Both the position numbers and the translations under genes were made by a program. Positions 23,741-37,914 of a DNA stretch of 64,000 bases are shown here, piece by piece. How positions within the stretch are numbered: position 1 is the stretch's first letter; each line of letters begins with the position of its first letter. This DNA is from Carex sylvatica (Eukaryota; Streptophyta; Magnoliopsida; Poales; Cyperaceae). The notes below the pieces were generated by a model. That model was not told the DNA's origin, ran no database searches, and saw only the letters and a list, made by a program, of their open reading frames with translations. The DNA lies in NCBI GenBank assembly GCA_964058845.1, contig CAXKVR010000043.1:682001-746000 (forward strand), in the 5' to 3' direction.

Positions 23741-24536
23741 AGGGCATTGAAAGCCCTAATACAACACTCCAATTGAAGGTGTTTTGAACACTCTAGTAGT
23801 GTCTCTATATGGTAAGATAGAAGAACGTTTACAACCTCTATACAACACTCTAATTGTAGGTGTTTGGAGCACTCTACTAGTGTCTCTATATGAAAAGATA
23901 ATAGGGCATCCACAACTCCAATTTAACACTCCATTTGAAGGCATTTGGAGCACTCTAGTAGTGTCCCTATTTGGGAAGATAATAAGGCATTCACAATCCC
24001 AATACAACACTCCAATTGACGGTGTTTGAGGCACTCTTGTAGTGTCTCTATATGGTAAGATAATAGGGCATTTACAATATAATACAACACTTCAATTCAA
24101 TATGTTTGGAGAATTGTAGTAGTGTCTCTATATGGCAAGATAATAGGACATTTACCAACCTAATACAACACTCCAATTGAAGGTGTTTGGAGTACTCTAG
24201 TAGTGTCTCTATATGGTAAGATAGAAGAACGTTTACAACCTCTATACATAACTCCAATTGTAGGTGTTTGGAGCACTCTAGTAGTGTCTCTATATGGAAA
24301 GATAATAGGGCATCCACAACTCCAATACAATACTCTATTTGAAAGTATTTGAAGCACTCTAGTAGTGTCCATATTTGGAAAGATAATAAGGCATTCACAA
24401 TCCCAATACAACACTCCAATTGACGGTGTTTGGGGGCACTCTTGTAGTGTCTCTATATGGTAAGATAATAGGGCATTTAAAAATCTAATACAATACTTCA
24501 ATTGAAGGTGTTTGGAGCATTCTAGTAGTGTCTCTA

Positions 24537-25117
24537 TATGGCAAGATAATATGACATTTACAAACCTAATACAACACTCCAATTGAAGGTGTTTGGAGCA
24601 TTATAGTAGTGTCTCTACATGGTAAGATAGAAGAACGTTTACAACCTCTATACAACACTCCAATTGTAGGTGTTTGGAGCACTCTAGTAGTGTCTCTATA
24701 TGAAAAGATAATAGGGCATCCACAACTCCAATACAACACTCCATTTGAAGGTATTTGGAGCACTCTAGTAGTGTCTCTATTTGGAAAGATAATAAGGAAT
24801 TCACAATCTCAATACAACACTCCAATTGACGGTGTTTGGGGCACTCTTGTAGTGTCTTTATATGACAAGATAATATGACATTTACAACCCTAATACAACC
24901 CTCCAATTGAAGGTGTTTGGAACACTCTATTAGTGCCTCCATATGACAAGATCATAGGGCATTTAAAACCCAAACATAGTACTCCAATTAAATGTGTTTG
25001 GAGTAATTTAGTAGTGTCTCCATATGATAAGATAATAGGACATTTACAACTATAATACAACACTCTGATTGAAGGTGTTCGGAGCACTTTATTCATATCT
25101 CCAGATAGATAGAGAAT
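24537..25117 (+). repeat. Higher-order satellite duplication, copy 2
   Basis: Partner of 23160-23740, with a handful of substitutions and no net length change. Confidence 0.85.
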
Positions 25118-28100
25118 AGGGCATTGAAAGCCCTAATACAACACTCCAATTGAAGATGTTTTGAACACTCTAATTGTGTCTCTATGTGGTAAGATAGAAG
25201 AACATTTACAACATCTATACAACACTCTAATTGTAGGTGTTTGGAGCACTCTAGTAGTGTCTCTATATGGTAAGATAATAGGGCATTTACAATATAATAC
25301 AACACTCCAATTCAATGTGTTTGGAGAATTGTAGTAGTGTCTCTATATGGCAAGATAATAGGACATTTACAAACCTAATACAACACTCCAATTGAAGGTG
25401 TTTGGAGCACTCTAGTAGTGTCTCTATATGGTAAGATAGAAGAACAGTTACAACATCTATACAACACTCTAATTGTAGGTGTTTGGAGCACTCTAGTAGT
25501 GTCTCTATATGGAAAGATAATAGGGCATCCACAACTCCAATCCAACACTCCATTTGAAGGTATTTGGAGCACTCTAGTATTGTCCCTAGCTGGGAAGATA
25601 ATAAGGCATTCACAATCCCAATACAACACTCCAATTGACGGTGTTTGAGGCACTCTTGTAGTGTCTCTATATGGTAAGATAATAGGGCATTTACAATATA
25701 ATACAACACTCCAATTCAATGTGTTTGGAGAATTGTAGTAGTGTCTATATATGGCAAAATAATATGAAATTTACAAACCTAATACAACACTCCAATTGAA
25801 GGTGTTTGGAGCATTCTAGTAGTGCCTCTATAAGGTAAGATAGAAAAACGTTTACAACCTCTATATAGCACACCAATTGTAGGTGTTTGGAGCACTCTAG
25901 TAGTGTCTCTATATGGAAAGATAATAGGGCATCCACAACTCCAATACAACACTCCATTTGAAGGCATTTGGAGCACTCTAGTAGTGTCCCTATTTGGAAA
26001 GATAATAAGGCATTCACAATCCCAATACAACACTCCAATTGATGGTGTTTGGGGCACTCTTGTAGTGTCTCTATATGGTAAGATAATAGGGCATTTACAA
26101 TATAATACAACACTCCAATTCATTGTGTTTGGAGAATTATAGTAGTGTCTCTATATGGCAAGATAATAAGACATTTACAAACGTAATACAACACTTCAAT
26201 TGAAGGTGCTTGGAGCATTCTAATAGTGTCTATATATGGTAAGATAGAAGAACGTTTACAACCTCTATACAACACTCCAATTGCAGGTGTTTGGAGCATT
26301 CTAGTAGTGTCTCTATATAGAAAGATAATAGAGCATCCACAACTCCAATACATCACTCAATTTGAAGGTATTTGGAGCACTCTAGTAGTTTCCCTATTTG
26401 GAAAGATAATAAGTCATTCATAATCCCAATACAACACTCCAATTGACGGTGTTTGGGGCACTCTTGTAGTGTCTCTATATGATAAGATAATATAACATTT
26501 AGAAACCTAATACAACACTCCAATTGAAGGTGTTTGGAGCATTTTAGTAGTGTCTCTATATGGCAAGATAGAAGAACATTTACAACCTCTATACAACACT
26601 CCAATTGTAGATGTTTGGAGCACTCTAGTAATGTCTCTATATGGAAAGATAATAGGGCATTCACAAGCCCAATAAAACACTCCATTTAAAGGTATTTGGA
26701 GCACCCTAGTAATGTCCCTATTTGGAAAGATAATAGGACAGTCACAATCCTAATACAACACTCCAATTGAAGGTGTTTGGAGCACTCTAGTCGTGTTTCT
26801 CTATTGCAAGATAAAGAGTATTTACAGCCCTAATACAACACTCTAATTAAAGGTATTTAGAGCACTTTAGTCGTGTCTCTATATGGCATGATAAAAGGGC
26901 ATTTACAAGCCTAATACAACACCTTAATTGAAGGTGTTTGGAGCACTCTAGTAGAGTCTCCATTTGGAAAGATAATAGGGCATTTACAACCCTAAAACAA
27001 CACTCCAATTGAAAGTGTTTGGATCACAGTAGTAATGTCTCAAGATGAAAAGAGAAGAGGGTAGTTGCAATACGAATATAACACTCCAATTAAATATATT
27101 TTGAGCCCACCAGGAGTGTCTTTATATAGGAAGATAATATGACATTTACAACCCTAATACAACACTCTAATTAAAGGTGTTTGGAGCACTCTAGTAGTGT
27201 CTCTATATGGCAAGATAATAGGGCATTTACAATCCTAACACAACACTCCAATTAATGGTGTTTCGAGAAATCTAGTCGTCTCTCCCGATAGTAAGATAAT
27301 AGGGCATTTACAACACTAATACAACACTCCAATTAAAGGTATTTGGAGCACTCCAGTTGTGTCTCCAGATGGCAAGAGAAGAGGTCAGTTGCAACCTTAA
27401 TACAATACTCAAATTAAAGATAGTTGGAGCACTCTAGTAGTGTCTCTATATTTCAAAGATAATAGGGCATTCACAACCCTAATACAACACTCCAATTGAA
27501 GGTATTTGGAGCACTATAGTCGTGTATATGGCAAGATAAAAGAGCGTTTACAATGCTAATACAACACTTCAATTGAAGGTGTTTGGATCACTCTAGTAGT
27601 GTTCCCACATGGCAAGATAATATAACATTTACGATCCTAATACAACACTCCAATTGAAGTTGTTTGGAGCACTCTAGTAGTGTCTCTATACGGTAAGATA
27701 ATTAGGCATTTACAACCCTATTACAACACTCCAATTGAAGGTGTTTGGTGCACTCTAGTAGTGTATGTGATAAGATAAAATGACGTTTTCAACCCTAACA
27801 CAAAACTCCAATTAAAGGTGGTTGAAGCACTATTGTAATGTCTCCAGATGGCAAGAGAAGAGAGTAGTTGCAACCCTAATACAACACTCCAATTGAAGGT
27901 ATTTCGAGCCCCCTAGTAGTGTCTCTATATAACAGGATAATAGAGAATTTACAACTCTAATACAACACTTCAATTGAAGATTTTTAGAGCAATATAGCCG
28001 TGTCTGTATATGGCAAGATAAAAAGGCGTTTACACCTTAATACAATACACCAATTGAAGGTGTTTGAAGCACTATAGTAATGTCCCTAGATGGCAAGATA

Positions 28101-29743
28101 AAAGGGCGTTTACAATTCTAATACAACACTCTAATTGAAGATGCTTGGAGCACTCTAGTAGTGTCCCCAGATGGCATGATAATGTGACATTTACGACCCT
28201 AATACAACACTTCAATTGATGGTGTTTGAAGCACTCTAGTTGTGTCTCTAGCAAGATCAAATTGCATTTACAATCCCAATACAATAATCTAATTGTAGGT
28301 GTTTTGAGCACGATTGTAATGTTTCTATATGATAAGATAATAGATCATTTATAACTCTAATACAACACTCAAATTGAAGGTGTTTGGAGTACTCTGATAG
28401 TGTCTCTATATGGCAACATAATAGGGCATTTACAACCCTAATACAACACTCCAATTGAAGGTGTTTGAATCACTATAGTCGTGTCTCTATATGAGAAGAT
28501 AAAAGAGCGTTTACAACCCCAATACAACATTCTAATTGAAGGTGTTTGGAGCACTCTAGTAGTGTCTCTACATGGCAATATAATAGGATATTTACAACCC
28601 TAATGCAACACTTCAATTGAAGGTGTTTGGAGCTCTCTAGTAGTGTCTCAATTTGACAAGATAATAGGTCATTTACAACTCTAATACAACACTCCAATTG
28701 GAGGTGTTGGGAGCACTCTAGTAGTGTTTCTATATGGCAAGATAATAGGGCATTTACAATGGTAATACAACACTCCAATTGATGGTGTTTAGAGAAATCT
28801 AGTAGTGACTCCCATTATCAAAATAATAATGCATTTACAACACTAATACACCACTCTAATTGAAGGTATTTGGAGGACTGTAGTAGTGTTTCTATATGGC
28901 AAGAGAATAAGGCATTTACGACCCTAATACAACATACCAATTGAAGTTGTTTGGAGCACTATAGTAATGTCTTCAGACGGTAAGAGAAGAGGGCAGTTGC
29001 AACCGTAATACAACACTCCAATTGAAGGTGTTTGGATCACTCTAGTCGTGTCTCTATATGGGAAGATAAAATAGCATTTACAACCCCAATACAACACCCT
29101 AATTGAAGGTGTTTCGAGCACTCTAGTAGTGTCTCTAGATGGCAATATAATAGGACATTTACAACCCTAATGCAACACTCCAATTGAAGGTGTTTGGAGT
29201 GCTCTAGTAGTGTCTTCATTTGACAAGATAATAGGGCATTTACAACCCTAATACAACACTCCAATTGAAGGTGTTGGGAGCACTCTAGTAGTGTCTCTAT
29301 ATGGCAAGATAATATGACGTTTACAATGGTAATACAACAGTCCAATTGATGGTGTTTAGAGAAATCTAGTAGTGACTCCCATTGGAAAAATAATAATGCA
29401 TTTACAACACTAATACATCACTCAAATTGAAGGTATTTGGAGGACTCTAGTATTGTTTCTATATGGCAAGTGAATAGGGCATTTACGACCCTAATACAAA
29501 ATACCAATTGAAGTTGTTTGGATCACTCTAGTAATGTCTCCAGATGGCAAGAGAAGAGGGCAGTTGCAACCCTAATACAACACTCCAATTGAAGGTGTTT
29601 GGAGCACTCTAGTAGTATCTCTATATGGTAAGATAAAATGGCATTTACAACCCCTATACAACACTCCAATTGTAGGTGTTTAGAGCACTCTAGTCGTATC
29701 TCTATATGGTAAGATAAAATGATGTTTACAACTCTAATACAAC

Positions 29744-32695
29744 TGTCATACCCCAAATCGGGTATAACAGCCTGCCACGTATATTTATTAAAACATATAC
29801 ATAAGGTAGTGGATCTTTCATATGCATTACCAATAACACCATTATATTAACCACATCTCAATATTTCTTACAAGATTTATCTGACAGAATATGACAAACT
29901 ATATTTTAGAAATATCTCCCACATCCTGTCAGTTTCAACAACCCAAATCCCCAATTTCCTGTGGTTATGCTGTCAGATGCAATCCAGAACCGTCTCTCTG
30001 TATCCGTGTAATAAACCTGAAAATAATCCAAAGAATAGGGGTGAGAAATAATAAATATTATCTCTCAGTGCGAATTTGCCACAGTCAGGCCACTGGACTT
30101 GCAATCAATCCATATCTAGAATTAAATCCTCACAACTTGACATTAACAGTTCAGTTTATATATATAAATGAACGCATATGGTCAATCACAATATTCAATC
30201 GAATATCAATTAATAGAATATCAAATGAAGCTCAATAGATAAATTTGGTTTAAACTCATATTATCAGGTCTAGTAATGCAATTTCACGACCCCGTCGCCG
30301 GGCCAGAGATCGCGACAAGAGAGGCACTCTCGCATCCATCCATCATCCTGTCAACCTACGTCGCAAACTAAAATATATAGAAAACAATACGGAGTCAGCT
30401 ACAAAGCTCAGTAACCGGTTATTTAACGACGCGCTTCTCTATAACTGGCTTAATTAAACAACCATTCAAACAGACTGGATTAATCCACACAATTTCAAAT
30501 CAAATTATGAATATATATTTAACCCGTGATAGCACTTGAGTCTGGGTTATCAATAAAACAAGTCACACAGTATCCATATCATTTTCTTTCACACAATCAT
30601 ATCATTTCTAAAATTCTCAGAACACACGATCATATCATTTCACAAATCAAATTCAAACCACAAATTCATTATCCCGTAAATATGCATCACAATTCAAAAC
30701 CCAATTCAATTATCCAATTCAATTCAACCAAATAAAATGAATACACAGATTATAGAGAAGTCCGGTTACTTGATAGCAATCAATTCAGAAATTCAAATCA
30801 AACTGCAACGACCATTCAGAATCAACGCGACGTAGTCAAAATTCCAATCGGACTTAAAATCAAATATCATCATATTTATATAAAAATTCTCAAAATTTCT
30901 TCTTTTATGTTTCTCTATTTCACTCTAATTTTCAATTTTACTTTGTATTTTTTTTCTTCTCATCCTAATTCGAGAGTGAAGTGCTTTTAACGGTGGTCAA
31001 AGGATGGGGTTTATGCATGGGAGACCTGCCAAGAATACCACGTTGGCATTTTGTTTATAATTTGAAAATTTGTAATTTAAACCCTCAAGTTTTATTATTT
31101 GACAATTAAGTCAACAAATAAATTTTATGTAAATAATTTAAATTACATGATGTTACACACAAACAGATGATTCACAAACTTGTCACACAGGTGGTCAAGC
31201 TAAATCCACACCTGCCGGTACTCAGTACCCTCCACTGACCCTTATCTGATGTGCTTAGGCTAATACCGTTAATTACAGTCTGGTTCATAGTCAGATAATA
31301 TTTTGTATGCAATAAACTCAGAATCAGTAATTTTCCACACATTAAACAAATCTGTCATTCCAGTCCCAGTCTGGATATGACATCAATCAGACATTTCTTT
31401 ATAGTCACCCAAAATCTCCGTCACAATCAGTCAGTTCCCAGAATTGACTGAATCAATCAATCACCGCCTAGCAAGTGATTGATCACACACCAAATGCGCA
31501 TATGGATTCAAAGTCAGCGCCCAGCATTGACTTTGATCATCACAGACCATTCTAGATGATCATAAATTTGTTGGTGACTTTCGACTACCGTCCAAAATAG
31601 GAGAACACAGAAAACGATAAACCATTCAAAATGATAGGTCAACAGTATCACACAAATTCAGTTATAATTTGATTTGGGCTATGCTCATGATTCACGCATC
31701 TCAAATAATGCAACAAATAATCATTCAACATGACAACCGAATAATAATTTAATTCTTAAAAATATAATATCAAACAAGTCCAATAACTTCGCACCTGATA
31801 TCGTAGGAAAAACAATGAACTCGTAAGCCGTGCTACTCCGAAAAATTCCATCACATCTGTCTCACCCATCTCTTTCATAATTACGACGAAGGATAGCAAT
31901 AGCTTTATTTACTTTCAATTAAACATATTACCAATCTTCTTTCTAATATTTTTCTCTCTTTTTCCATTTTTTTTTTATCTCTCTGTTTCTCTTCCTTTTT
32001 CTGTTTCCGTATTTTTTTTTTTTTTCATTTTATTTGTTTACTTTTTCTTCTTGAGTGAATCGAAGAGAGGCAGATAGCATAGGCCATAGGGTAGTGAGTC
32101 GGTTAGAGGGTGATGATTAATGGAGGAGAGCCGCGTGGCATAAAGCCACGGTGTTCCTTTTTTTATTATTGTTTTGCTTACACATTTTATATAATAAACC
32201 CTCAAATTTTCTTAATTGATAACTAATCCAAAATTGTTTGAAAACAAGTTTATTAAACACTTCTTTATACAAAAAAAAATGTCTCTCCTTGTATCTTCAC
32301 ATGAAGGAGAAAAATTAAAATTGCGGATCCCATATGTCATTTTAAGAACTTAAACCTTAATTAGTTAACTTGATAATTATTATACAATATCTTTTTATCA
32401 AGTCTATAAAATTAGTTCTTGACATCCAGAACTAATTAATTTGTAAATACTTCAAAAATCCAACCTTAGTATTATACTTATTTTGTTCCTGCTTAATGGA
32501 TATTTTCTTATGATTATTTTATCTTTAATTAGCTTCTAAATAATTAAGCTATCATAATAATCTGTTCAAGAAATAATATTGGTTCTTTCAAACAATTCTT
32601 ACTTTACCAAACAAATACAACAATACATACATTCATTTTGTATTTTCATTTAGTTATTAATTAATATCATATATATATTTTGCGATAATGTTACA
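29744..32695 (-). repeat. 3' LTR of the gypsy-type element, 2952 bp
   Basis: Minus strand begins TGTAACATTATCGC at 32695 after the polypurine tract and ends GGGGTATGACA at 29744. It retains 30283-31161, about 880 bp that the 5' LTR lacks. At 29844-29848 it carries the uninterrupted ATATT site that is occupied by a solo LTR in its partner. Confidence 0.85.
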
Positions 32696-33533
32696 TCCCC
32701 CTTAAAATATTTCGTCCTCGAACTCAAAATAGATAAAAATATAATAGTAGTTTTCTCTTTCTAAATTAATTAAACAAGAAGTTAATATGTGTATTTTAAA
32801 AAATTTAACTATTAGTTAAAGACTACGCTTCCACTGCGCTACTCTGATTTTACTTATCATTTTTAAATAATACATTATTGTAGTCTTACAGAAGTCAAAT
32901 TTTTTTAAGTTATTATTGCTACTATTTTTTATTCTTAATTAAATCATTCAGCTAGTATACTAAAATATCGTGGTTATCCTTCTTCTTTGGTAGCTAATCA
33001 AAGAAGAAAGAATATACATTTCATGTTGTAAGATTGATAATCAAAACTGATGGCCGGTCAGTTTTATTCTGATCTTCATACTTTCATATATATATAAAAA
33101 TAATAATATAATAATTTACTCATAAAAAATATTTACAACTATCATATAATTAATGTATATTGAAACAAATCTTGACAAACAATTAGTCTTGATATAATCT
33201 ATTATGTGACACACTTGCCATTTATTGTTGACAACTAATATTAGTTAGGTTAGCACTTTTATATGATAAAATAAACTGCAATAATAATTAATTACCATGA
33301 ACATACACTATGGTTATTATATTTCTATCAGGGCGTACGTAAAAATACCAAGTACTATATATATAGTTATCTATGGTCTCTATTATCGAATGAACTCGAT
33401 ATCAATTGTTATTTAGTTACAACATCACTAAATATATGACTTACACAATAAAATAGCAAAATATATGACGTTAACTTATTATTAGTTTGTGTACATATAA
33501 TTTATATGATAGGCTTAACATGTATATATATTC
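32696..33533. other. Interior of the gypsy-type element, left part
   Basis: Begins with the polypurine tract complement TCCCCCTTAAAA and the polyprotein tail, then AT-rich sequence without open frames of note. Confidence 0.55.
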
Positions 33534-34352
33534 CAAGGTTCTAAATAGCTAGCTATAGCAGCACTATAGCTAGCGCTATAGCAGCACTATAGCTAGCGCT
33601 ATAGCTTTTTCAGACCATAAACGCTACGCTATGAGATAAAAGTGCGCTAACTCAGCTACGACCGCTATAGTTGTAATAACTGACCGCTATTACCGCTAAA
33701 TGCGACGCGCTATTGCTACCGCTATGCTACATGGACTTTTTTTTTTATTTACAATTTATATGGACTTTTGTTCTTCTATTCTTATTTTTAATTCTACATG
33801 GTCTTCTATGATAAGTATGCTAAACCAAACTATATACTTCTGTTTTTATTTGTGCATGATTTATTCTCTCATTCTATATTGAGAAATATTCAAATATTAA
33901 TTCTTCCTTTTGATTGCTCTTCGTATAGTACTCATTTGTAAAAATATTATCATTCGTTTCAATTGAAAGCTGTTGATTATTAGTATTATTATAATATATA
34001 AAATATTTAAATACGTATACTGACTTCATTTACCTTATAAAATTAATTATTCTTTGTCTATTTTAATATGTAATAATATGTAATATGAACTATTAAATAA
34101 TATTACTTTTTAGATTCTTTTTTTCCTTCTTATTTGCATAATTGATAAAAAGTATAGACTTAGATTAGTTGTGATTTAGTTGTTACCTCAATTCTCCTAT
34201 TGATTATGTTGATAATCAGTAGAAATATAGAATATAAAATTTGAAAAGGAAAAAACGCTATGTATGATAGCTTCCGCTATAGCTACGCTATTCGCAATAG
34301 CTTTTTTTTTTGTCTCCCCGCTATGCCGCTATGATCGTTATTTAGAACCTTG
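33534..34352. mobile_element. Non-autonomous hAT-like element rich in GCTATAGC repeats
   Basis: An 819-bp insertion with 14-bp perfect terminal inverted repeats CAAGGTTCTAAATA. Flanks are ATATATTC (33526-33533) and ATATATTT (34353-34360), an 8-bp duplication with one mismatch. Just inside the left end are repeated GCTATAGCAGCACTATAGCTAG-like words; just inside the right end are TATAGCTACGCTATTCGC and CCGCTATGCCGCTATG. No transposase: the short open frame near 33700-33882 resembles nothing known. Confidence 0.8.
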
Positions 34353-36148
34353 ATATATTTAGAACATCGTTAGCAATTTGAAAAGCCATAGTTAGCATAA
34401 ACACCTTACATAATCTATGCATATATAATATAACATATATGAGTATGTATATAAAAAAATCAAAATTTCTTGCTTATATACTTTTATATATAGTGGACTC
34501 TTATAATGGCTCCAATCATATGCATGTCAATATATTGACATACATATGATTAGAGCCATTATTGCTAGTAACCATAAAAATAACTATTATTTAAATATAT
34601 ACAATACTATGTATTTAGAAGGACTGTAGCTTACTTTAAATATTCCCTTATAATATTAACAGTACATGTATATATTATTAAAAGAATATATAATCGATAT
34701 ATCGGACCTGAAATGCTAATCTAATTTAGTGTACTAAACAAATAACAGAGAACAAATTAATTTCAGAAATTTCTATATCTATTGAAAATAAATTATAGTT
34801 TGAAATTTTAACATACACCATTCACATAAGATAATGAGATAATGTGATCATTTAAATGACTAGACTAGAGGACTAATTAATTTCAGAAATTTTTATATCC
34901 ATTTAAAATAAATTATAGCGCCTTGAACATATTGACATATACCCTTCACATAATTAGATAATGTGATAATTTAAATGACTATACAACTGAATACGATACA
35001 TATAGCTCTTTAATTTATTATATATAGAATTGTTACTTTAAAAAATAATCATATAGTTTCCCTCCAAATAATAATGTTATCAAGTAGATCACAGGAAATA
35101 GTATAAAGTCATTTGGTTTGAAATTCTTATTTGATATATGCTCTAAAACTCTTTATCCTTACAAGTTTATCACAATTATAGAACTAGAATATATTGCGTA
35201 TAAATGATAACAGAATAACTTGATAGACCATTCAGAATGATATATTTCTTTATTTAATGAATCACAATTTATTAATGACAAACTTTAATTAGTATATTAT
35301 TAGACTATCATTAGTAATACGAAAAATAATTATTACATTAAATACTTTTTATATGACTTACACCTAAATAGCAAATATATATTTGTCTAGAATTACTTCA
35401 TATGATCAAAGACTATAGCTTATCTCTAAATACTGTAGCATATATCTAAATATTTTCTTAGTGATAATTGGATTGACATCTGTTTCTAATAAAAGATATT
35501 GTTGTTGTACATGATAATGTTAATCGTCTATTTATTATTTAGCATACTAAGTATATTACAAAATACAAATTAAATTTATGATGCTTTATGCCTTGATTGC
35601 AATTATAAGTATAGTATGAACATCTTAAATGCTTTACTAAAAATGAACTTCTGTATAAAAATATAGCCATGCTAATAAATTCATACAACTGTCATAATTT
35701 TTGGACGTCACTTTAATTACCAATTGCAGAAAGATTATATATTTTAATTTACTTTTGTCGCTCAACATTTATACGTAACTATATTAGAAAACTATATATA
35801 TTTCTAACAATGTTTACCATATTCATACAAACTATCACTAAATAATTTAGTTAGATATTCTTAATAGATGTTTACTTAAAATAATTCACAATCATATCGT
35901 TTTGATACTATAACTATCATGGCAATTTATATATTAAAAGTTGGATTATATTTTCAAAGTGTTACCATTATGTCCTAAACTCTTCTTTTATACATGTAGA
36001 TAATTTTTTTTTTAAATATAATACACTATTCCACTTCCTTTAAGATATGTTGTTAATAGACAAGGCAATTTCGTCAATGGTAATATGACTCGATCGATTC
36101 TTACTGACGTTCTCTTGACAACACAGGGGTTATTGGCACTGCATATCT
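34353..36148. other. Interior of the gypsy-type element, right part
   Basis: AT-rich, no coding signal. A local direct repeat (GACTAATTAATTTCAGAAATTT-like) lies near 34750 and 34870. An inverted word TGGCTCCAATCATATG / CATATGATTAGAGCCA lies at 34508-34558. Confidence 0.5.
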
Positions 36149-36163
36149 ATGCTCTGATATCAT
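36149..36163 (-). other. Primer binding site of the gypsy-type element
   Basis: Minus strand ATGATATCAGAGCAT, six bases after the LTR terminal CA. It resembles the TGGTATCAGAGC site complementary to initiator Met tRNA, with one G-to-A change. Confidence 0.7.
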
Positions 36164-36270
36164 CTTAATTGTCACACTCCAAATCGGGTATAACAACCTG
36201 CTACGTATATTTATTAAAACATATACATGGATCTTTCATATATATGCATTACTAATAACACCATTATATT

Positions 36271-37595
36271 TGTTATATTCCGAAATTTTAAAACGTGATT
36301 AATTTGCTAAAATGATCTTTACACTAAATAAAAATTTCTAACTAAACTAATGATCAATCAGATTGTCTGATTAAGTTTAATCGAATCTAAAATTTTGAAA
36401 TATAAATGAATTAAGAAATTATGTACTTTAAAAATTTAGAGATTTAAAAATGAAATAAATTATAACACTATAAATAAATTAGAACTATTCGGGAAACTAG
36501 TAAATCGAAAATTCGTTACAATCGTGGAACTTAAGTAAGAAAATAATCCAAATTAAATTGATTCGTGAAAATAAATGAATATATTGAGTTCTAATTAGGA
36601 GAATAAATATACAAAATCCTGGTACGAATAAGATTATATAAAAAGTTACAAATTTCGTTCATTCATGAATTATAGATATTTGATTTGATATATATATATA
36701 TTTATACTAACTGATATTGAATTTTTTGAGTTCAAAATTAAATTATAAACACTTGAAAATATTCGTACAATATTATGAAAGTTTTACGAAGTCTAGATTC
36801 GAGTTCTGAATTGAAGGAATTGAAATTCCAAATCTCATTTTGAGTTCAAGTCCGCCCAGTGCTTTACCCCATTCAATTGTTTTAACCATTGGATCCATAA
36901 GCTTGCACGAATCTTGAAGCAGGGGTTTTAAAAACCAAACCCTCCCTTCTCTCTTTTTCTTCTACGTGCCTCTGGGTCCCTTTGCCCCCTTTCTTCTCTT
37001 TCGCTGTCTCTCTTCGGAGAACCCTAAGAGAGGCGAGCGCCTCTCTTGTTACTTGCACGCGGTGTTGGTCCTCTCCGTTTCACCTGCTCGCATCTCATCG
37101 CCCTCGTGCGAGACATTTGCCATACGGTCGTCAGAGAGTAGATCTCTGACGCCTTTGACTTTCTGGGTCACATACTGGGCGATTCGTTGCCCACCCACAT
37201 GTTGTCTCGTGGGTTTTAGGTACAGGTTCTGGCGGTCCGCAGTAGGAGATGTTAGGAGCTGTCCCTGATGTCCACACCACTTGACTTAGTTAGAGTTAGG
37301 TTTTTGATTAGGTTTACGAGTCCCGTATTTTCTGTGTTATATATACGGGCTCGATAGATCATGTATCCCCTTCTATAGTTGGTGTTATTTGGATCCGAGA
37401 TGGATCGAATTATATGTTATGTATGTGTATGTTTATTTATCTGCTATGTGATTGATGCTTGATATTTATATTATTATGCTTCTGCTACTGTTTGATTTAT
37501 TATTTATGATTAGCCTTGCGTGCTTAATGATTAATTAAGCACGAGACGAGGTTGATCACACCTTAAATCCAGTATTCCTAGTTTGGAGTGTGACA
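36271..37595 (+). mobile_element. Solo LTR, 1325 bp, with 5-bp target duplication
   Basis: TG...CA ends (TGTTATATTCCG at the left, GGAGTGTGACA at the right) and a perfect duplication ATATT at 36266-36270 and 37596-37600. There is no interior domain. It sits in the 5' LTR of the gypsy-type element, 101 bp from its inner end. The homologous site in the 3' LTR (29841-29852, CACCATTATATTAACCACAT) is empty. Its right third is homologous to 3390-3790 on the opposite strand. The short open frame at 36966-37268 lies in the U3/R-like GC-rich part and is not a gene. Confidence 0.92.
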
Positions 37596-37914
37596 ATATT
37601 AACCACATCGAAAAATTTCTTACAAGATTTATCTGATAGAATACGGCAAACTATATTTTAGAAATATCTTCCGCATCCTGTCAGTTTGAACAACCCAAAT
37701 CCCCAATTTCCTGTGGTTATGTTGTCAGATGCAATCCAAAACCGTTTCTCTGTATCTGTGTAATAAACCTGAAAATAACCCAAAGGGTAGGGGTGAGAAA
37801 TAATAAATATTATCTCTCAGTGCGAATTTGCCACAGTCAGGCCACTGGACTTGCAATCAATCCATATCCAGAATTAAATCCTTATAACTTGACATTAACA
37901 GTTTAGTTTATATG

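Larger units (their letters stand above)
22480..29743 (+). repeat. 81-bp tandem satellite, block 1
   Basis: About 90 head-to-tail copies of one unit. Key words in order are CCAATTGAAGGTGTTTGGAG, CACTCTAGTAGTGTCTC, TATATGGCAAGATAATAGGG, CATTTACAACCCTAATACAA and CACT. By eye the consensus is 81 bp and about 40% GC. Variants recur in register: GATAGAAGAACGTTTACAACC units start at 22927, 23251, 23818, 24222, 24628, 25195, 25437, 25841, 26245 and 26569, spaced by 81 times 4, 7, 5, 5, 7, 3, 5, 5 and 4 to within 1 bp. Block-specific variants include GGGCATCCACAACTCC and TTTACAATATAATACAAC. Stop-free stretches in several frames are a by-product of a period divisible by three, and are not genes. Confidence 0.97.

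Noticed and set aside
22480..29743. CRISPR-like array
   Set aside because: The repeats are contiguous 81-bp units with no alternating unique spacers, in a plant nuclear context.
29891..30735. Open frames of 115 and 69 residues
   Set aside because: Both lie in the gypsy-type 3' LTR, show no domain, and are not kept in the 5' LTR.
29744..36169. Endogenous pararetrovirus
   Set aside because: LTRs with TG...CA ends, a tRNA-Met primer site and a polypurine tract fit an LTR retrotransposon; no viral movement-protein or coat-like coding was seen.
36966..37268. 100-residue open frame, plus strand
   Set aside because: It lies entirely within the solo LTR, has no family resemblance, and LTR sequence homologous to the opposite strand at 3.4-3.8 kb does not keep it open.
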